Source: Rathayibacter tritici (GTDB lineage: Bacteria > Actinomycetota > Actinomycetes > Actinomycetales > Microbacteriaceae). Taken from it: DNA of 64,000 nucleotides. The translations under genes and the position numbers were made by a program. Of the stretch, positions 51,297-59,491 are shown in pieces (positions within the stretch are counted from its first letter, which is position 1; each line of letters begins with the position of its first letter). The notes under the pieces were generated by a model, which was not told the origin of the DNA, did no database searches, and worked only from the letters and a program-made list of their open reading frames with translations. Location of the stretch: positions 122,594 through 186,593 of the forward strand of contig NZ_PSWS01000053.1 of the NCBI RefSeq assembly GCF_002932875.1. The letters are read 5' to 3'.

Positions 51297-52250
51297 CTAT
51301 GCGCTGACGCCCACAGGCTCCGCGAGCGGCGGGTACAGCGCGACGTCGCGCGTCACCGGAGCCGTCGCCGCCGCCGCGATCTCGACGCCGTGGTCCGCGA
51401 GGATCCGCTGCGTCTCGACCGCCGAGACGTAGGACACCTCGGTCGAGGCCCCGATCGGCACCACCGAGTGCAGCACCGTGCCGTCGTAGACGTGGACCAG
51501 GTTGAAGGCCTGCGCCCCGTTGCGGGCGCGCGTCGCTCCGACCGGCACATTCAAGTCCTGCGTGTAGCAGGTGGCCGAGGCGACCGAGACGGGGATGCCG
51601 GCGAACATCGCGGTCGAGGAGTAGTGCAGGTGTCCCGCGATGATGCTGCGGACGTCGGAGCCCTCGAGCACCTCCGCGAGCGCGGACTGGTCGCGCAGCT
51701 CCACGAGCACCGACAGGTCCAGAACGCTCGGCACCGGCGGGTGGTGCAGCGCCAGGATCGTGCCGTGCGGGGCCGGGCTGGAGAGCTCCTCCGCGAGCCA
51801 GTCGAGTTGCGCGCCGGAGATGGCGCCGTAGTGGGCACCGGGAACGGTCGAGTCGAGTGCGATGATCCGCAGGCCGTTCACGTCGTGCACCCGGTCGACC
51901 GGCTGCGTGGTCGGGAGCTGGTCGAGCAGCCCCGAGCGGAATGCGCCGCGGTCGTCGTGGTTGCCCATTACCCAGATCACCTCGGCGCCGAGGCGAGCGG
52001 CCGCGGGCTCGACGACCGCGCGCAGCTTCGCGTACGCCGCCGACTCGCCCTTGTCGGCCAGGTCGCCCGTGATGACGATCGCCTCGGGGCGTCCGCCGGA
52101 GTTCTCCAGCTCATCGAACAGGAGCCGCAGTTGGGCCTCGCTGTCGACGTCGGAGCCGTACAGGCCGCCGTCTCCGGCAATGAAGTGGGTGTCGCTCAGG
52201 TGAAGGATGAAGTGGTGGGGCCGGGGGTACTCGGCCTGGCGGAGGGACAT
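51297..52250 (-). CDS. Calcineurin-like phosphodiesterase, CpdA type
   Basis: A 317-residue metallophosphoesterase. Metal-binding motifs appear in order: [55 protein letters not shown] and [14 protein letters not shown]. This set and the length match the class III cyclic nucleotide phosphodiesterase (CpdA/Rv0805) group, which act on cAMP and other phosphodiesters, including cell-wall glycerophospho compounds. The start at 52250 has GAGGATC immediately upstream. The substrate is uncertain. The 3' end abuts the iteron array. Confidence 0.87.
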   Translation of the reverse strand: MSLRQAEYPRPHHFILHLSDTHFIAGDGGLYGSDVDSEAQLRLLFDELENSGGRPEAIVITGDLADKGESAAYAKLRAVVEPAAARLGAEVIWVMGNHDDRGAFRSGLLDQLPTTQPVDRVHDVNGLRIIALDSTVPGAHYGAISGAQLDWLAEELSSPAPHGTILALHHPPVPSVLDLSVLVELRDQSALAEVLEGSDVRSIIAGHLHYSSTAMFAGIPVSVASATCYTQDLNVPVGATRARNGAQAFNLVHVYDGTVLHSVVPIGASTEVSYVSAVETQRILADHGVEIAAAATAPVTRDVALYPPLAEPVGVSA

Positions 52251-52468
52251 GATCCTCGGGTTCCACGATCGGCGGGAGCCGGATCACGCGACCCGGCGTC
52301 GGCACTTGCGCACTGTCTCAGCGGAGGCGGCCCCGCTGGAACCAGTCCATCATCGCGGGGTGAACACGCGGCCAACACCGATTGGCGCGTCATCGAACGC
52401 TTCTCCCAGGTTCCTCGCCTCCGTCGGGACCCGGGACGCCGCCCGCACCTCGGACGCCGCCGGCACCC

Positions 52469-53821
52469 TCAGAGTCGCGCGAGCAGCCGCGCATAGAAAC
52501 CGATCGCGCGCTCGAACTGGTCGACCTCGACCGACTCGTCGGCCCCGTGGATCCCGAGCTGCTGTCGCGGGCTGATCTCGAACGGGATGAAGCGGTACAC
52601 GTGGTCGCTGATCGCGTGGAAGTGCCGCGCGTCGCTGCCGCCGGTCTGTACGTAGGGCGCGACGACCGCCTCCGGGAACGACTCCTGCACGACGGCACGG
52701 AGCAGGTCGTACGGTCCGCCGTCGCCGGGCTCGCCGGTGGGGGAGACGGGGGAGGGCTCGTGCGCGACCTTGACCTCGATCTCGACTGCGGGGTCGTCTA
52801 TGACGGCGCGGATGCGGTCGACCACGCCCGCGACGGTGCCGCCCGGGTTGATCCGGACGTTCGCGGTGGCGCTGGCGGTGGAGGCGAGGACGTTCGCGCC
52901 GGTGCTGCCGCGCAGCTCGGTGATCGCCACGGTCGTCCGCAGCATCGCGGCCGCGCGGTTGGAGTGGGCGGCGAGCGCACCGATGACGGCCTCCGGATGC
53001 TCATGCGGGCGCGCGTACCAGACAGCGTGGGCCGCGTCCGCGTGGTCGGCGGCGGCGCGCACCAGCTCGGCGATCGGTTCGGGGAGGGTGGAGGGGAACG
53101 GGTTCTCGGTCAGGCGGTGGATCGCGCGGGCGAGCCGCTGGGTCGCGAGCAGGCCGGGCGGGGGCGGCGGAGCGGAGGCGTGGCCGCCGACGTCGCGGCA
53201 GGTCAGCTCGAGGTTCATGATCCCGCGCTCGGTGACGCCGATGACGGCGATCGGAGTGGTCACGCCGGGCAGGATGCCGCGCCGCACCGTGCCGCCCTCG
53301 TCGAGCACCAGGCGGGGCCGGATGCCGCGCGCGCCCAGCAGGGTCACGACCGAGGGGGCGCCGTCGCCGGCGGTCTCCTCGTTGTGGGTGGAGAGGAGGT
53401 ACACGTCGTTCCGGGGTCGCTCGCCGCGCAGGACGGAGGCCTCCACCGCCTCGAGGAGGGCGACGAGGGAGCCCTTGTCGTCGAGGGCGCCGCGGCCCAC
53501 CACGGAGGTGCGCCCGTCGGTGCCGACGACGGTCTCGGCGGCGAACGGGTCGTGCGACCACTCCGACGCCGTGACACTGACCACGTCGTAGTGCGCCATC
53601 AGCACGGCCGGCTCGCCCGACTCCTCGCCGCGCCAGTGCCAGAGGAGGGAGTGCCCGGCGACGGTCTCGAACTCCAGCGCCGCGTGCAGCGCCGGGTAGA
53701 GCTCGGCGACGAGCTCGCGGAACGCGTCGAAGCGGCTCCAGTCCGTGGCCGTCTCGTCCGCGTGGGACACGGTGTCGACGCGCAGTAGGGCCTGGAAGCG
53801 CTCGAGCGCGGTCGTCGTCAC
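52469..53821 (-). CDS. M20 family metallopeptidase
   Basis: A 450-residue di-zinc peptidase. Motifs: AVLMAHYDVVSVTASEW with the first metal histidine and catalytic aspartate, VVGRGALDDKGSLVALLEAV with the bridging aspartate, LLSTHNEETAGDGAPSVV with the catalytic glutamate, and the C-terminal metal histidine in IPFEISPRQQLGIHGADESV in pieces. A dimerisation lid lies between (LTCRDVGGHASAPPPPPG). It resembles the carboxypeptidase S / PM20D1 group that cuts or forms N-acyl amino acids and dipeptides. The GTG at 53821 has TAGGCT 6 bases upstream. The 218 bases downstream hold no gene. Confidence 0.9.
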   Translation of the reverse strand: MTTTALERFQALLRVDTVSHADETATDWSRFDAFRELVAELYPALHAALEFETVAGHSLLWHWRGEESGEPAVLMAHYDVVSVTASEWSHDPFAAETVVGTDGRTSVVGRGALDDKGSLVALLEAVEASVLRGERPRNDVYLLSTHNEETAGDGAPSVVTLLGARGIRPRLVLDEGGTVRRGILPGVTTPIAVIGVTERGIMNLELTCRDVGGHASAPPPPPGLLATQRLARAIHRLTENPFPSTLPEPIAELVRAAADHADAAHAVWYARPHEHPEAVIGALAAHSNRAAAMLRTTVAITELRGSTGANVLASTASATANVRINPGGTVAGVVDRIRAVIDDPAVEIEVKVAHEPSPVSPTGEPGDGGPYDLLRAVVQESFPEAVVAPYVQTGGSDARHFHAISDHVYRFIPFEISPRQQLGIHGADESVEVDQFERAIGFYARLLARL

Positions 53822-53827
53822 CGGGCC

Positions 53828-53833
53828 AGCCTA
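53828..53833 (-). promoter_or_regulatory. -10 element of the M20 peptidase gene (leaderless layout)
   Basis: TAGGCT on the minus strand ends 6 bases before the GTG at 53821. Confidence 0.5.
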
Positions 53834-53896
53834 CTTCGGCGCCGCAGGTCCGCTCGTGCTACCGTCAGCCGCTGGGGGAGGTTTCCTCAGATTATT

Positions 53897-53928
53897 GTCC
53901 CGCTCTCCCTGCGGGGCGCGACCGGGAC
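53897..53928 (+). promoter_or_regulatory. Possible hairpin in the leader of the first YrdC-type gene
   Basis: GTCCCG (53897-53902) pairs with CGGGAC (53923-53928). Alternatively CTCCCTGC near 53905-53912 can pair, with one bulge, with the ribosome site GCAGGAG at 53931-53937. TACCGT at 53860-53865 could be the -10, giving a leader of about 75 bases. Confidence 0.25.
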
Positions 53929-53945
53929 GAGCAGGAGCACCGCCT

Positions 53946-54587
53946 ATGACGGCACAGATCATCGACGCGAGCGACCTCGACGAGCTTCGGCGAGTCGGGC
54001 AGGAGCTCCGGGAAGGCGCGACGGTCATCGCGCAGACGGACACCAACTACGGGGTGTTCGCCAGCCCGTTCTCACGCAGCGCCTGCACCCGCCTCTACGA
54101 CATGAAGAAGCGCGACGGCGCGAAACCGCTCACGCTCTTCGTCTCCACCCCCCGCGACTGGGCAACGTGGGCTTTCGCTCCGGAGACAGCCGACATGGAC
54201 GCCGTCGTCGCAGCCTTCTGGCCCGGTCCCCTCAACGTGATCCTGCGCCGCAAGCCCGTCGTCCCGGACTGGGTGACCTCGGGTCACGACACGGTGTCGG
54301 TCGTGCACAACCTCAGCGCCCCGATCAACCTTCTCTCGATCTTCGCGGGGCTACCGCTCGCGGCGACGTCGGCCAACATCAGCGGCACGGTGTCCTCCGG
54401 CCTTGTCGACGTCGACCTCGCTGCGGAGCATCTCGGCGGCGACAGCGACTACCTCATCCGGAGTGACACCGCGCCAGACTCCACAATGAGCAGCACGATC
54501 ATCTCCCTCGTGGGCGGCGCGTCCATCGTGCGGCAGGGTGATCTCGGCGCCGAGGCTCTGCGCGTCGTCGTGCCCGCCCTTGCCTGA
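53946..54587 (+). CDS. YrdC/Sua5-family protein, first copy
   Basis: A 213-residue stand-alone YrdC domain. ATP and bicarbonate/threonine-binding features of the family are present: VIAQTDTNYGVFASPFSRSA (usually TDTVYGL), YDMKKRDGAKPLTLFV (KxR...KPL), AFWPGPLNVILR and LPLAATSANISGTVSS (SANxSG). The classical enzyme makes threonylcarbamoyl-AMP for tRNA t6A. Asn instead of Val/Thr in the TDT.YG motif and the presence of a second paralogue two genes later suggest that this copy may not be the t6A enzyme. GCAGGAG precedes the ATG. It overlaps or abuts the MFS gene. Confidence 0.85.
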   Translation: MTAQIIDASDLDELRRVGQELREGATVIAQTDTNYGVFASPFSRSACTRLYDMKKRDGAKPLTLFVSTPRDWATWAFAPETADMDAVVAAFWPGPLNVILRRKPVVPDWVTSGHDTVSVVHNLSAPINLLSIFAGLPLAATSANISGTVSSGLVDVDLAAEHLGGDSDYLIRSDTAPDSTMSSTIISLVGGASIVRQGDLGAEALRVVVPALA

Positions 54588-54606
54588 GGGTCAACGCACG
54601 GACCTC

Positions 54607-55779
54607 GTGCGCGGGCGCAGCGCCGCCGCGCTGATCACCGTGTACCGGATCGTCTCGCGCGCCTACTTCCACCTGCCTGTGGTCGCGGTCTTCCTGTTCG
54701 CGCGGGGCTATTCGATCCCGGCGGTGGCGCTGCTCCTCGCGCTCTACGGAGTGGTGGCGGCACTCGCCGACGGCCCGCTTTCGCCACTCACGCGCCGGTT
54801 GTCCTCGTCGGGTGCGCTCGTCGTCGGGGAGGGCGTGAAGGCGCTGGGCCTCGTGGTGATCGTGCTGGACGCCGACCCGGTCGCCGTCGTGGTCAGTCAG
54901 CTGCTCGCCGGCTGCGGCTTCGCGCTGACGGCGGGGCGCGACGCCGCACTGGCGTCCTCCCTCCGGGCTGGTGCCGACGCGCGCCGACAGGAGACGGCGG
55001 TGCAGAGCGGGATGTTCCTCGCCTCCTGTGGTGCGGGAGTGATCGGAGCCGCCTCACTCGCGCTCTGGGACCGGCTGCCGTTCCTGCTCAGTGCGCTGGT
55101 CTCGTGCGGTGCGCTGGCCGTGGTGCTCCTCGCGCGCTTGCCGCTCGGCGCGCAGGTTTCTGCAGCAGGGAGAAGGCACACCGCACGACCGGCCGTGCTG
55201 CCCGCGGCAGTGCGCTTCTGGTCCCTCTATTACTCCGTGAACCGCGCCGTCCTGCTCGCCGCCTACACCTTCGTCGTGCCGCTGCTGCTCTTCCAGGAGC
55301 TGCGCCTGACGCTCCCCGCGTTCGGCGTGGTGCTGGGCCTGTACACCCTGGCCGGCCTCGCCGCCGCCCGACTCTCCCCGCTCGTCGCAGGCACGCCCCT
55401 GGTGTTCCTTCTCACCGCGCTCACTCAGGTGATCGGGCTCGCCCTGACCGCACTCGGCGTCCTGGGAGCCGCGATCGCAGGACTTGCCCTTCTCGGGATC
55501 GCGGGCGGCTTCGTTCGGCCCGCGACGATGATCGCCCTCGCTCCCGCGATGAACGGGGTCGACGATGGCGCTCGGGTCACGGTGATGCGTGGACTGGAGC
55601 GGAACCAGGGAATTCTCCAGGCGGTCCTGCTTATCGTCGCCGGGGTCCTCGTTCCTCTCACGGGAGGCACGGCGCCCACTCTCGTCGTCCTCATCGTCCT
55701 CGCGGTCGTCGCGCAGACACTCGGGGCCCTCTCGATGCGGAGGAAGGGGACGAAGGCCGCTCCCGAGGACGCGGAGTGA
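54607..55779 (+). CDS. MFS transporter
   Basis: A 390-residue protein with about twelve hydrophobic segments in two halves separated by a basic loop near residue 190 (AAGRRHTARPAV). Features include FARGYSIPAVALLLALYGVVAA and GFALTAGRDAALASSLRAGAD, like the motif A loop of drug exporters. The start is uncertain: GTG 54607 is used here; a TTG at 54580 overlaps the stop of the YrdC-type gene and would add 9 residues. No substrate can be predicted. Its position between two YrdC-type genes on the same strand suggests a common pathway, with this protein moving a substrate or product. Confidence 0.8.
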   Translation: MRGRSAAALITVYRIVSRAYFHLPVVAVFLFARGYSIPAVALLLALYGVVAALADGPLSPLTRRLSSSGALVVGEGVKALGLVVIVLDADPVAVVVSQLLAGCGFALTAGRDAALASSLRAGADARRQETAVQSGMFLASCGAGVIGAASLALWDRLPFLLSALVSCGALAVVLLARLPLGAQVSAAGRRHTARPAVLPAAVRFWSLYYSVNRAVLLAAYTFVVPLLLFQELRLTLPAFGVVLGLYTLAGLAAARLSPLVAGTPLVFLLTALTQVIGLALTALGVLGAAIAGLALLGIAGGFVRPATMIALAPAMNGVDDGARVTVMRGLERNQGILQAVLLIVAGVLVPLTGGTAPTLVVLIVLAVVAQTLGALSMRRKGTKAAPEDAE

Positions 55780-55926
55780 CCATGCCCTCCGAGAGGAGTC
55801 CTCCTGCACCCTCCCCGGTGCACGCCCGTCGGCGCAGGGCGTCGCGGCTCCAGCCGACCGGAGGCCATCCGCTAGGCTTCCGCTCGGCCGGGCCTCGCCC
55901 ATCTTGGACACCACGAAAGGGACAGA

Positions 55927-56706
55927 ATGACGAGCACGACGGTGATCGAATGGCGTGAGCAGGTTCCTGCGGAAGCGGTCGACGCGCTCTCCGCTCCCGG
56001 TGGACTGGTCGTCTGCGCGACCAAGGTCGGCTACATCCTGATGACGACCGACGGAGCGGGCCTGGAGCGCAAGTTCTCGGCCAAGCAGCGCAATCGCAAC
56101 AAGCCGGGCGTCGTGCTCTGCGCGAGCATCGAGCAGCTCACCGAGCTCGCCGAGCTCAACGACGAGGTCCTCGCGTTCTACCGCAAGCACTGGGACCAGG
56201 ACGTCCTGCTCGGCTGCATCCTGCCCTGGAAGGCCGAGGCGGTCGACCTGATCGACGAGGACGCCCGTGAGCTGGTCCGTGACGGACGCGGCACCAGCTG
56301 CTTCGTCATCCGCTTCGGCCGCCCCGCCGAGCAGCTGGTCTCCACCCTGTGGGAGCGCGAGCGCACCCTGACCTTCGCCAGCTCCGCCAACCCCTCCGGT
56401 GTCGGCAACCGCGGCCGCGTCGCGAACATCGGCGAGCGGATCGAGAACGAGGCCGACATTATCGTCTCGGCCGACTCCTACGTCGCCTCGATCCAGCCGG
56501 ACAAGGACGAGGACTCGCGCCACGAGCAGGGCGTCATGGTCTCAATGGTCGACGCCTCGGGCGCCCTCATTCCCGTGCAGGGCGGCGAGAGATCGATCAC
56601 CCCGGGTCCCGTGCTCATCCGCCGCGGCCTGGACTACGAGCGCATCATGCTGAACCTCGCCGAGCAGTTCAACTCCTGGGACTACCGCCAGGGCGAGTAC
56701 TACTGA
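55927..56706 (+). CDS. YrdC/Sua5-family protein, second copy
   Basis: A 259-residue YrdC-domain protein, more divergent than the copy at 53946. Family features: GGLVVCATKVGYILMTTDGAG, LERKFSAKQRNRNKPGVVLC (K-x-R ... KPG), and TFASSANPSGVGNRGRVANI (SANxSG). The usual WPGPLT segment is replaced by CILPWKAEAVDLIDEDAREL, so the acceptor-binding side of the pocket differs. The C-terminal part (SITPGPVLIRRGLDYERIM) is longer than in plain YrdC. GAAAGGGAC precedes the ATG and TAGGCT lies further upstream (about 55872). It may make an acyl-adenylate other than threonylcarbamoyl-AMP. Confidence 0.82.
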   Translation: MTSTTVIEWREQVPAEAVDALSAPGGLVVCATKVGYILMTTDGAGLERKFSAKQRNRNKPGVVLCASIEQLTELAELNDEVLAFYRKHWDQDVLLGCILPWKAEAVDLIDEDARELVRDGRGTSCFVIRFGRPAEQLVSTLWERERTLTFASSANPSGVGNRGRVANIGERIENEADIIVSADSYVASIQPDKDEDSRHEQGVMVSMVDASGALIPVQGGERSITPGPVLIRRGLDYERIMLNLAEQFNSWDYRQGEYY

Positions 56707-56836
56707 CCCGCTCGCTGCGTCTCCCCGGGGCGTCGATGGCAGTGTGACGACGTGCTGGAGACGCCGGAGCGGGGCGAGGGCCTTCCCGATTGAGAGAGGA
56801 GCTGCACGCGCTCCTCATGTCGACCAGGAGGTCCTC

Positions 56837-57325
56837 GTGCCCCACGCGCTGCGCGTTCTCGAATGGGCGGCCGCCGTCTCCCTTGTTCCCGTCGGCGTGA
56901 CGTCGGCGCTGGCGGGACTTGCTGCGCTCGTAGCCCCCGGTTTCGCCTCGCTCTTCCTCTTCTTCGCCGCGATCGGGCTCATTCCTGGGGCGCTCGTCTT
57001 CGTCCTTCCGTGTGCGGCGCTGGGGCTTCGACGATCGACGTCGACCCGGCCGCTGACCTCGGCTCTCGTCCTGCTTCCGGCCTGGCTGGCGACTCTCCTC
57101 GTGGTGTCGCCGTCGATAGCGCTCGTGGTCGGGGTGTCCAACGGGCGGCTGAGCGCGAGCAGCGTCCTGCAGGCGGTCGCGCTGGGCCCAGCGCTCCTCG
57201 TCGCTGTTCCGCCGGCCGTCCTCGCTCTAGGCCTGTCCCTGCTCTTTCTGGTGCTCGGGCGGCGACGGCTCCACCGGTCAGGTGAATCCCGGTGCGAGGA
57301 GCGGGCGCCCGGCTGGGGCGAGTGA
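56837..57325 (+). CDS. Membrane protein, function unknown
   Basis: A 162-residue protein with four hydrophobic segments (WAAAVSLVPVGVTSALAGLA; LFLFFAAIGLIPGALVFVL; SALVLLPAWLATLLVVSP; VALGPALLVAVPPAVLALGL). The GTG at 56837 is chosen because AGGAGG lies 6 bases upstream; the open frame extends further but without a hydrophobic start. The C-terminal tail is charged (GRRRLHRSGESRCEERAPGW). No family recognised. It is convergent with the MBL-fold gene. Confidence 0.7.
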   Translation: MPHALRVLEWAAAVSLVPVGVTSALAGLAALVAPGFASLFLFFAAIGLIPGALVFVLPCAALGLRRSTSTRPLTSALVLLPAWLATLLVVSPSIALVVGVSNGRLSASSVLQAVALGPALLVAVPPAVLALGLSLLFLVLGRRRLHRSGESRCEERAPGWGE

Positions 57326-57344
57326 TCCTGGTCGTGTTCCGCCG

Positions 57345-57983
57345 TCAGAGGTCCAGCACGTCGCCCGGCTCGAGGGCGTGGTACTCGCCGCCGCCCTCGT
57401 GGACGGCCCAGCCGAGCCGGTCGTGGCCGAGCGCACGCCCCGCCTCCGAGAGCACCTGCTCGTGGGTCGCGAACGCGTGCCGAGGAGCGATGGCGAGCAC
57501 GTAGTCCATTGCCTCGGCGATCTTCATCCACGGAGCGCCCGAGGGAGCCGCGAGGACTTCCACGTTCACGCCCTGGGGCACTGTGAACGAGTCGCCGGCG
57601 TAGTAGAAGCGTCCGTTCACCAGGACGCCCACGTTGTCGATGACGGGAATGCTGCGGTGGATCACCGCGTGCCGGGAGCCGCAGAAGCGCAGCTCGAAGG
57701 GGCCGACTGTCACGACATCGCCGTCAGCGACCGTCTCGACATCGAAGCCCTCGGCCGCGGCGGCGACCCCGGCGGGCCCGAAGATCCGCAGTGACGGGGC
57801 CGCGTCGCGCAGGCGCCGCAGCTGCTCCGGGGTCCAGTGGTCGGCGTGCTCGTGCGTGAGCACCACGGCGACGGTGTTGGCGGTCCCCTCGATGGGGCGC
57901 GTGAAGGATCCGGGGTCGATCACGAGCCGGGCGCCGTCCTGCTCGATCAGGACGCTCGCGTGCTCGAGCTTCGTCAGTCTCAT
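57345..57983 (-). CDS. MBL-fold metal-dependent hydrolase (UlaG-like)
   Basis: A 212-residue metallo-beta-lactamase-fold protein. Motifs: MRLTKLEHASVLIEQDGARL at the start, VAVVLTHEHADHWTPEQL (the HxHxDH metal site), FCGSRHAVIHRSIPVIDNVG with a metal histidine, FYYAGDSFTVPQG with the bridging aspartate, and the C-terminal HAFATHEQVLSEAG. The layout matches the UlaG/L-ascorbate-6-phosphate lactonase-like group common in actinobacteria. The substrate is unknown. The ATG at 57983 gives the family N-terminus; the open frame upstream adds 35 residues that do not fit. Confidence 0.85.
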   Translation of the reverse strand: MRLTKLEHASVLIEQDGARLVIDPGSFTRPIEGTANTVAVVLTHEHADHWTPEQLRRLRDAAPSLRIFGPAGVAAAAEGFDVETVADGDVVTVGPFELRFCGSRHAVIHRSIPVIDNVGVLVNGRFYYAGDSFTVPQGVNVEVLAAPSGAPWMKIAEAMDYVLAIAPRHAFATHEQVLSEAGRALGHDRLGWAVHEGGGEYHALEPGDVLDL

Positions 57984-58108
57984 GCTCCGAGCCAACCGCT
58001 TCGGCGGGCGGCGGGCAAGGCCCTGCGCGGCCGCCGACCGGAGGCACGGGCCGCCCGATTTGCACCGGCGCAGATCCATGTGCGACACTCTTCGAGTTGC
58101 AAAAACGC

Positions 58109-58184
58109 GGCCCCATCGTTTAGCGGCCTAGGACGTCGCCCTCTCACGGCGGTAACGCGGGTTCAAATCCCGCTGGGGTCACCA
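58109..58184 (+). tRNA. tRNA-Glu (anticodon CUC)
   Basis: Full cloverleaf. Acceptor stem GGCCCCA (58109-58115) pairs with TGGGGTC (58174-58180, one G-U pair). The anticodon loop CTCTCAC gives anticodon CUC, which reads GAG. The T arm is GCGGG-TTCAAAT-CCCGC. Discriminator A58181 is followed by an encoded CCA (58182-58184). A strong terminator follows at 58197-58225. Confidence 0.96.
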
Positions 58185-58196
58185 CGGCAGCACGAC

Positions 58197-58225
58197 AAGA
58201 ACCTCCGGTTTGACCGGGGGTTCTT
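58197..58225 (+). terminator. Terminator of tRNA-Glu
   Basis: A 13-bp stem, AAGAACCTCCGGT (58197-58209) with ACCGGGGGTTCTT (58213-58225), has one T-G pair and a TTG loop, followed by CTCGTTT. Confidence 0.88.
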
Positions 58226-58283
58226 CTCGTTTAACTCCCCCTCCGACTGCACCTTTCGTGACAGCGGCCGAGCCGATCGGCGC

Positions 58284-58289
58284 TAGGAT
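58284..58289 (+). promoter_or_regulatory. -10 element of the terC transcript
   Basis: TAGGAT lies 8 bases before the first base of the riboswitch P1 stem, so the transcript would begin at or just before the aptamer. Confidence 0.5.
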
Positions 58290-58297
58290 CGCATCCG

Positions 58298-58438
58298 CGG
58301 AGGGGAGTATCCCGACCATCCCGCTCCCGTCAGTACGCACCGCCCCAGCGCGGCGCCGGGGGTGGGACGGGTGACGCGGACCGGCACGGCCGTCCGCTCC
58401 CCGGGGAGAGACTTCCGGACACTCACCCACTCGGAAGG
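58298..58438 (+). promoter_or_regulatory. yybP-ykoY (manganese) riboswitch of terC
   Basis: Conserved features of the class are present: GGGGAGTA at 58302-58309, CCGTCAGTACG, the GGGTGACGCGGAC arm paired with GTCCGC, and GGGGAGAGACTTCCGG at the 3' side. P1 is CGGAGG (58298-58303) with CTTCCG (58412-58417). The same CTTCCG can instead pair with CGGAAG (58432-58437), which covers the terC Shine-Dalgarno sequence GGAAGG (58433-58438). Mn2+ binding would stabilise P1 and free the ribosome site, turning terC on. The class is established; the switching model is read from the sequence. Confidence 0.85.
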
Positions 58439-58443
58439 CCTTC

Positions 58444-59484
58444 ATGCTCGATCTGCCCGTTTGGTTCGTGATCGGCTCGTTCGTCGTTCTCAGCCTGATC
58501 CTCGCTGCCGACCTGCTGCTGGTGTACAAGCGCCCACACGTACCGAGCCTGAAGGAGTCGGGCCTGTGGGTCGGCTTCTACGTCACGCTGGCGCTCGTGT
58601 TCGCGCTGCTCATGCTCATCCTCGGCGGCGGTGAGCTCGCCGGTCAGTTCGTCGCGGGCTGGCTGACGGAATACAGCCTCTCGGTGGACAACCTGTTCGT
58701 CTTCGTGATCATCATGGGCCGCTTCGCGGTGCCGGCGAAGCTGCAGCAGGAGGTGCTGATGGTGGGCATCATCATCGCGCTGATCTTCCGGGGGGTCTTC
58801 ATCCTGCTCGGCGCGCAGCTCATCGAGAGCTTCAGCTGGATCTTCTACCTCTTCGGCGCGTTCCTGGTGTACACCGCCTGGAATCAGGCGTTCGGCAAGG
58901 AGGACGAGAACGAGGGCACGGACAATGTGCTCATCCGGCTCCTGCGCCGCCGCGTGAAGATCTCGGACTCGTTCGACGACTCGAAGATCCGCACCACCAT
59001 CGACGGCACGCGCTTCTTCACGCCGATGCTGATTGTCTTCCTGGCGATCGGTTCCACCGACCTGCTCTTCGCGCTCGATTCGATCCCGGCGATCTTCGGC
59101 ATCACCGAGAGCCCCTTCATCGTCTTCACCGCGAATGTCTTCGCGCTGATGGGACTCCGCCAGCTCTACTTCCTGCTCGGCGGGCTGATCGACAAGCTCG
59201 AGTACCTCAAGTACGGCATCGCGTTCATCCTCGCCTTCATCGGCGTGAAGCTCGTGCTGCACGCCCTGCACGAGAATGATCTGCCCTTCATCAACGGCGG
59301 CGAGCCCGTGCCGGTGTGGGACATCGACACGATCACGTCGCTCGTGGTCATCGTGCTGAGCATGACCGTTGCGACGCTGGCGAGCCTGGCCTCGATGCGC
59401 CGCGAGCACCGCCACATCCAGATGCACAATGGGCACCCGGAGATCGTCTCGGACGACGCCCGGTCCAGCGCAGAGGAGAAGTGA
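58444..59484 (+). CDS. TerC-family membrane protein (Alx/MneA-like manganese exporter)
   Basis: A 346-residue protein with about nine membrane segments, starting PVWFVIGSFVVLSLILAADL. Signature acidic residues in segments occur in EYSLSVDNLFVFVIIMGRF and STDLLFALDSIPAIFGIT, typical of the TerC/Alx family. A cytoplasmic loop (GKEDENEGTDNVLIRLLRRRV) separates the two repeats. Family members under yybP-ykoY control export Mn2+ and prevent mismetallation of exported enzymes. The riboswitch directly upstream supports this role over tellurite resistance. The ATG at 58444 has GGAAGG 5 bases upstream. A PP2C gene follows at 7 bases. Confidence 0.9.
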   Translation: MLDLPVWFVIGSFVVLSLILAADLLLVYKRPHVPSLKESGLWVGFYVTLALVFALLMLILGGGELAGQFVAGWLTEYSLSVDNLFVFVIIMGRFAVPAKLQQEVLMVGIIIALIFRGVFILLGAQLIESFSWIFYLFGAFLVYTAWNQAFGKEDENEGTDNVLIRLLRRRVKISDSFDDSKIRTTIDGTRFFTPMLIVFLAIGSTDLLFALDSIPAIFGITESPFIVFTANVFALMGLRQLYFLLGGLIDKLEYLKYGIAFILAFIGVKLVLHALHENDLPFINGGEPVPVWDIDTITSLVVIVLSMTVATLASLASMRREHRHIQMHNGHPEIVSDDARSSAEEK

Positions 59485-59491
59485 TCCCGCG

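Noticed and set aside
52251-52468. A small gene between the phosphodiesterase and M20 peptidase genes
   Set aside because: Open frames exist on both strands but none has a ribosome site, a -10 in the usual place or any protein-like pattern. I see nothing else in this stretch.
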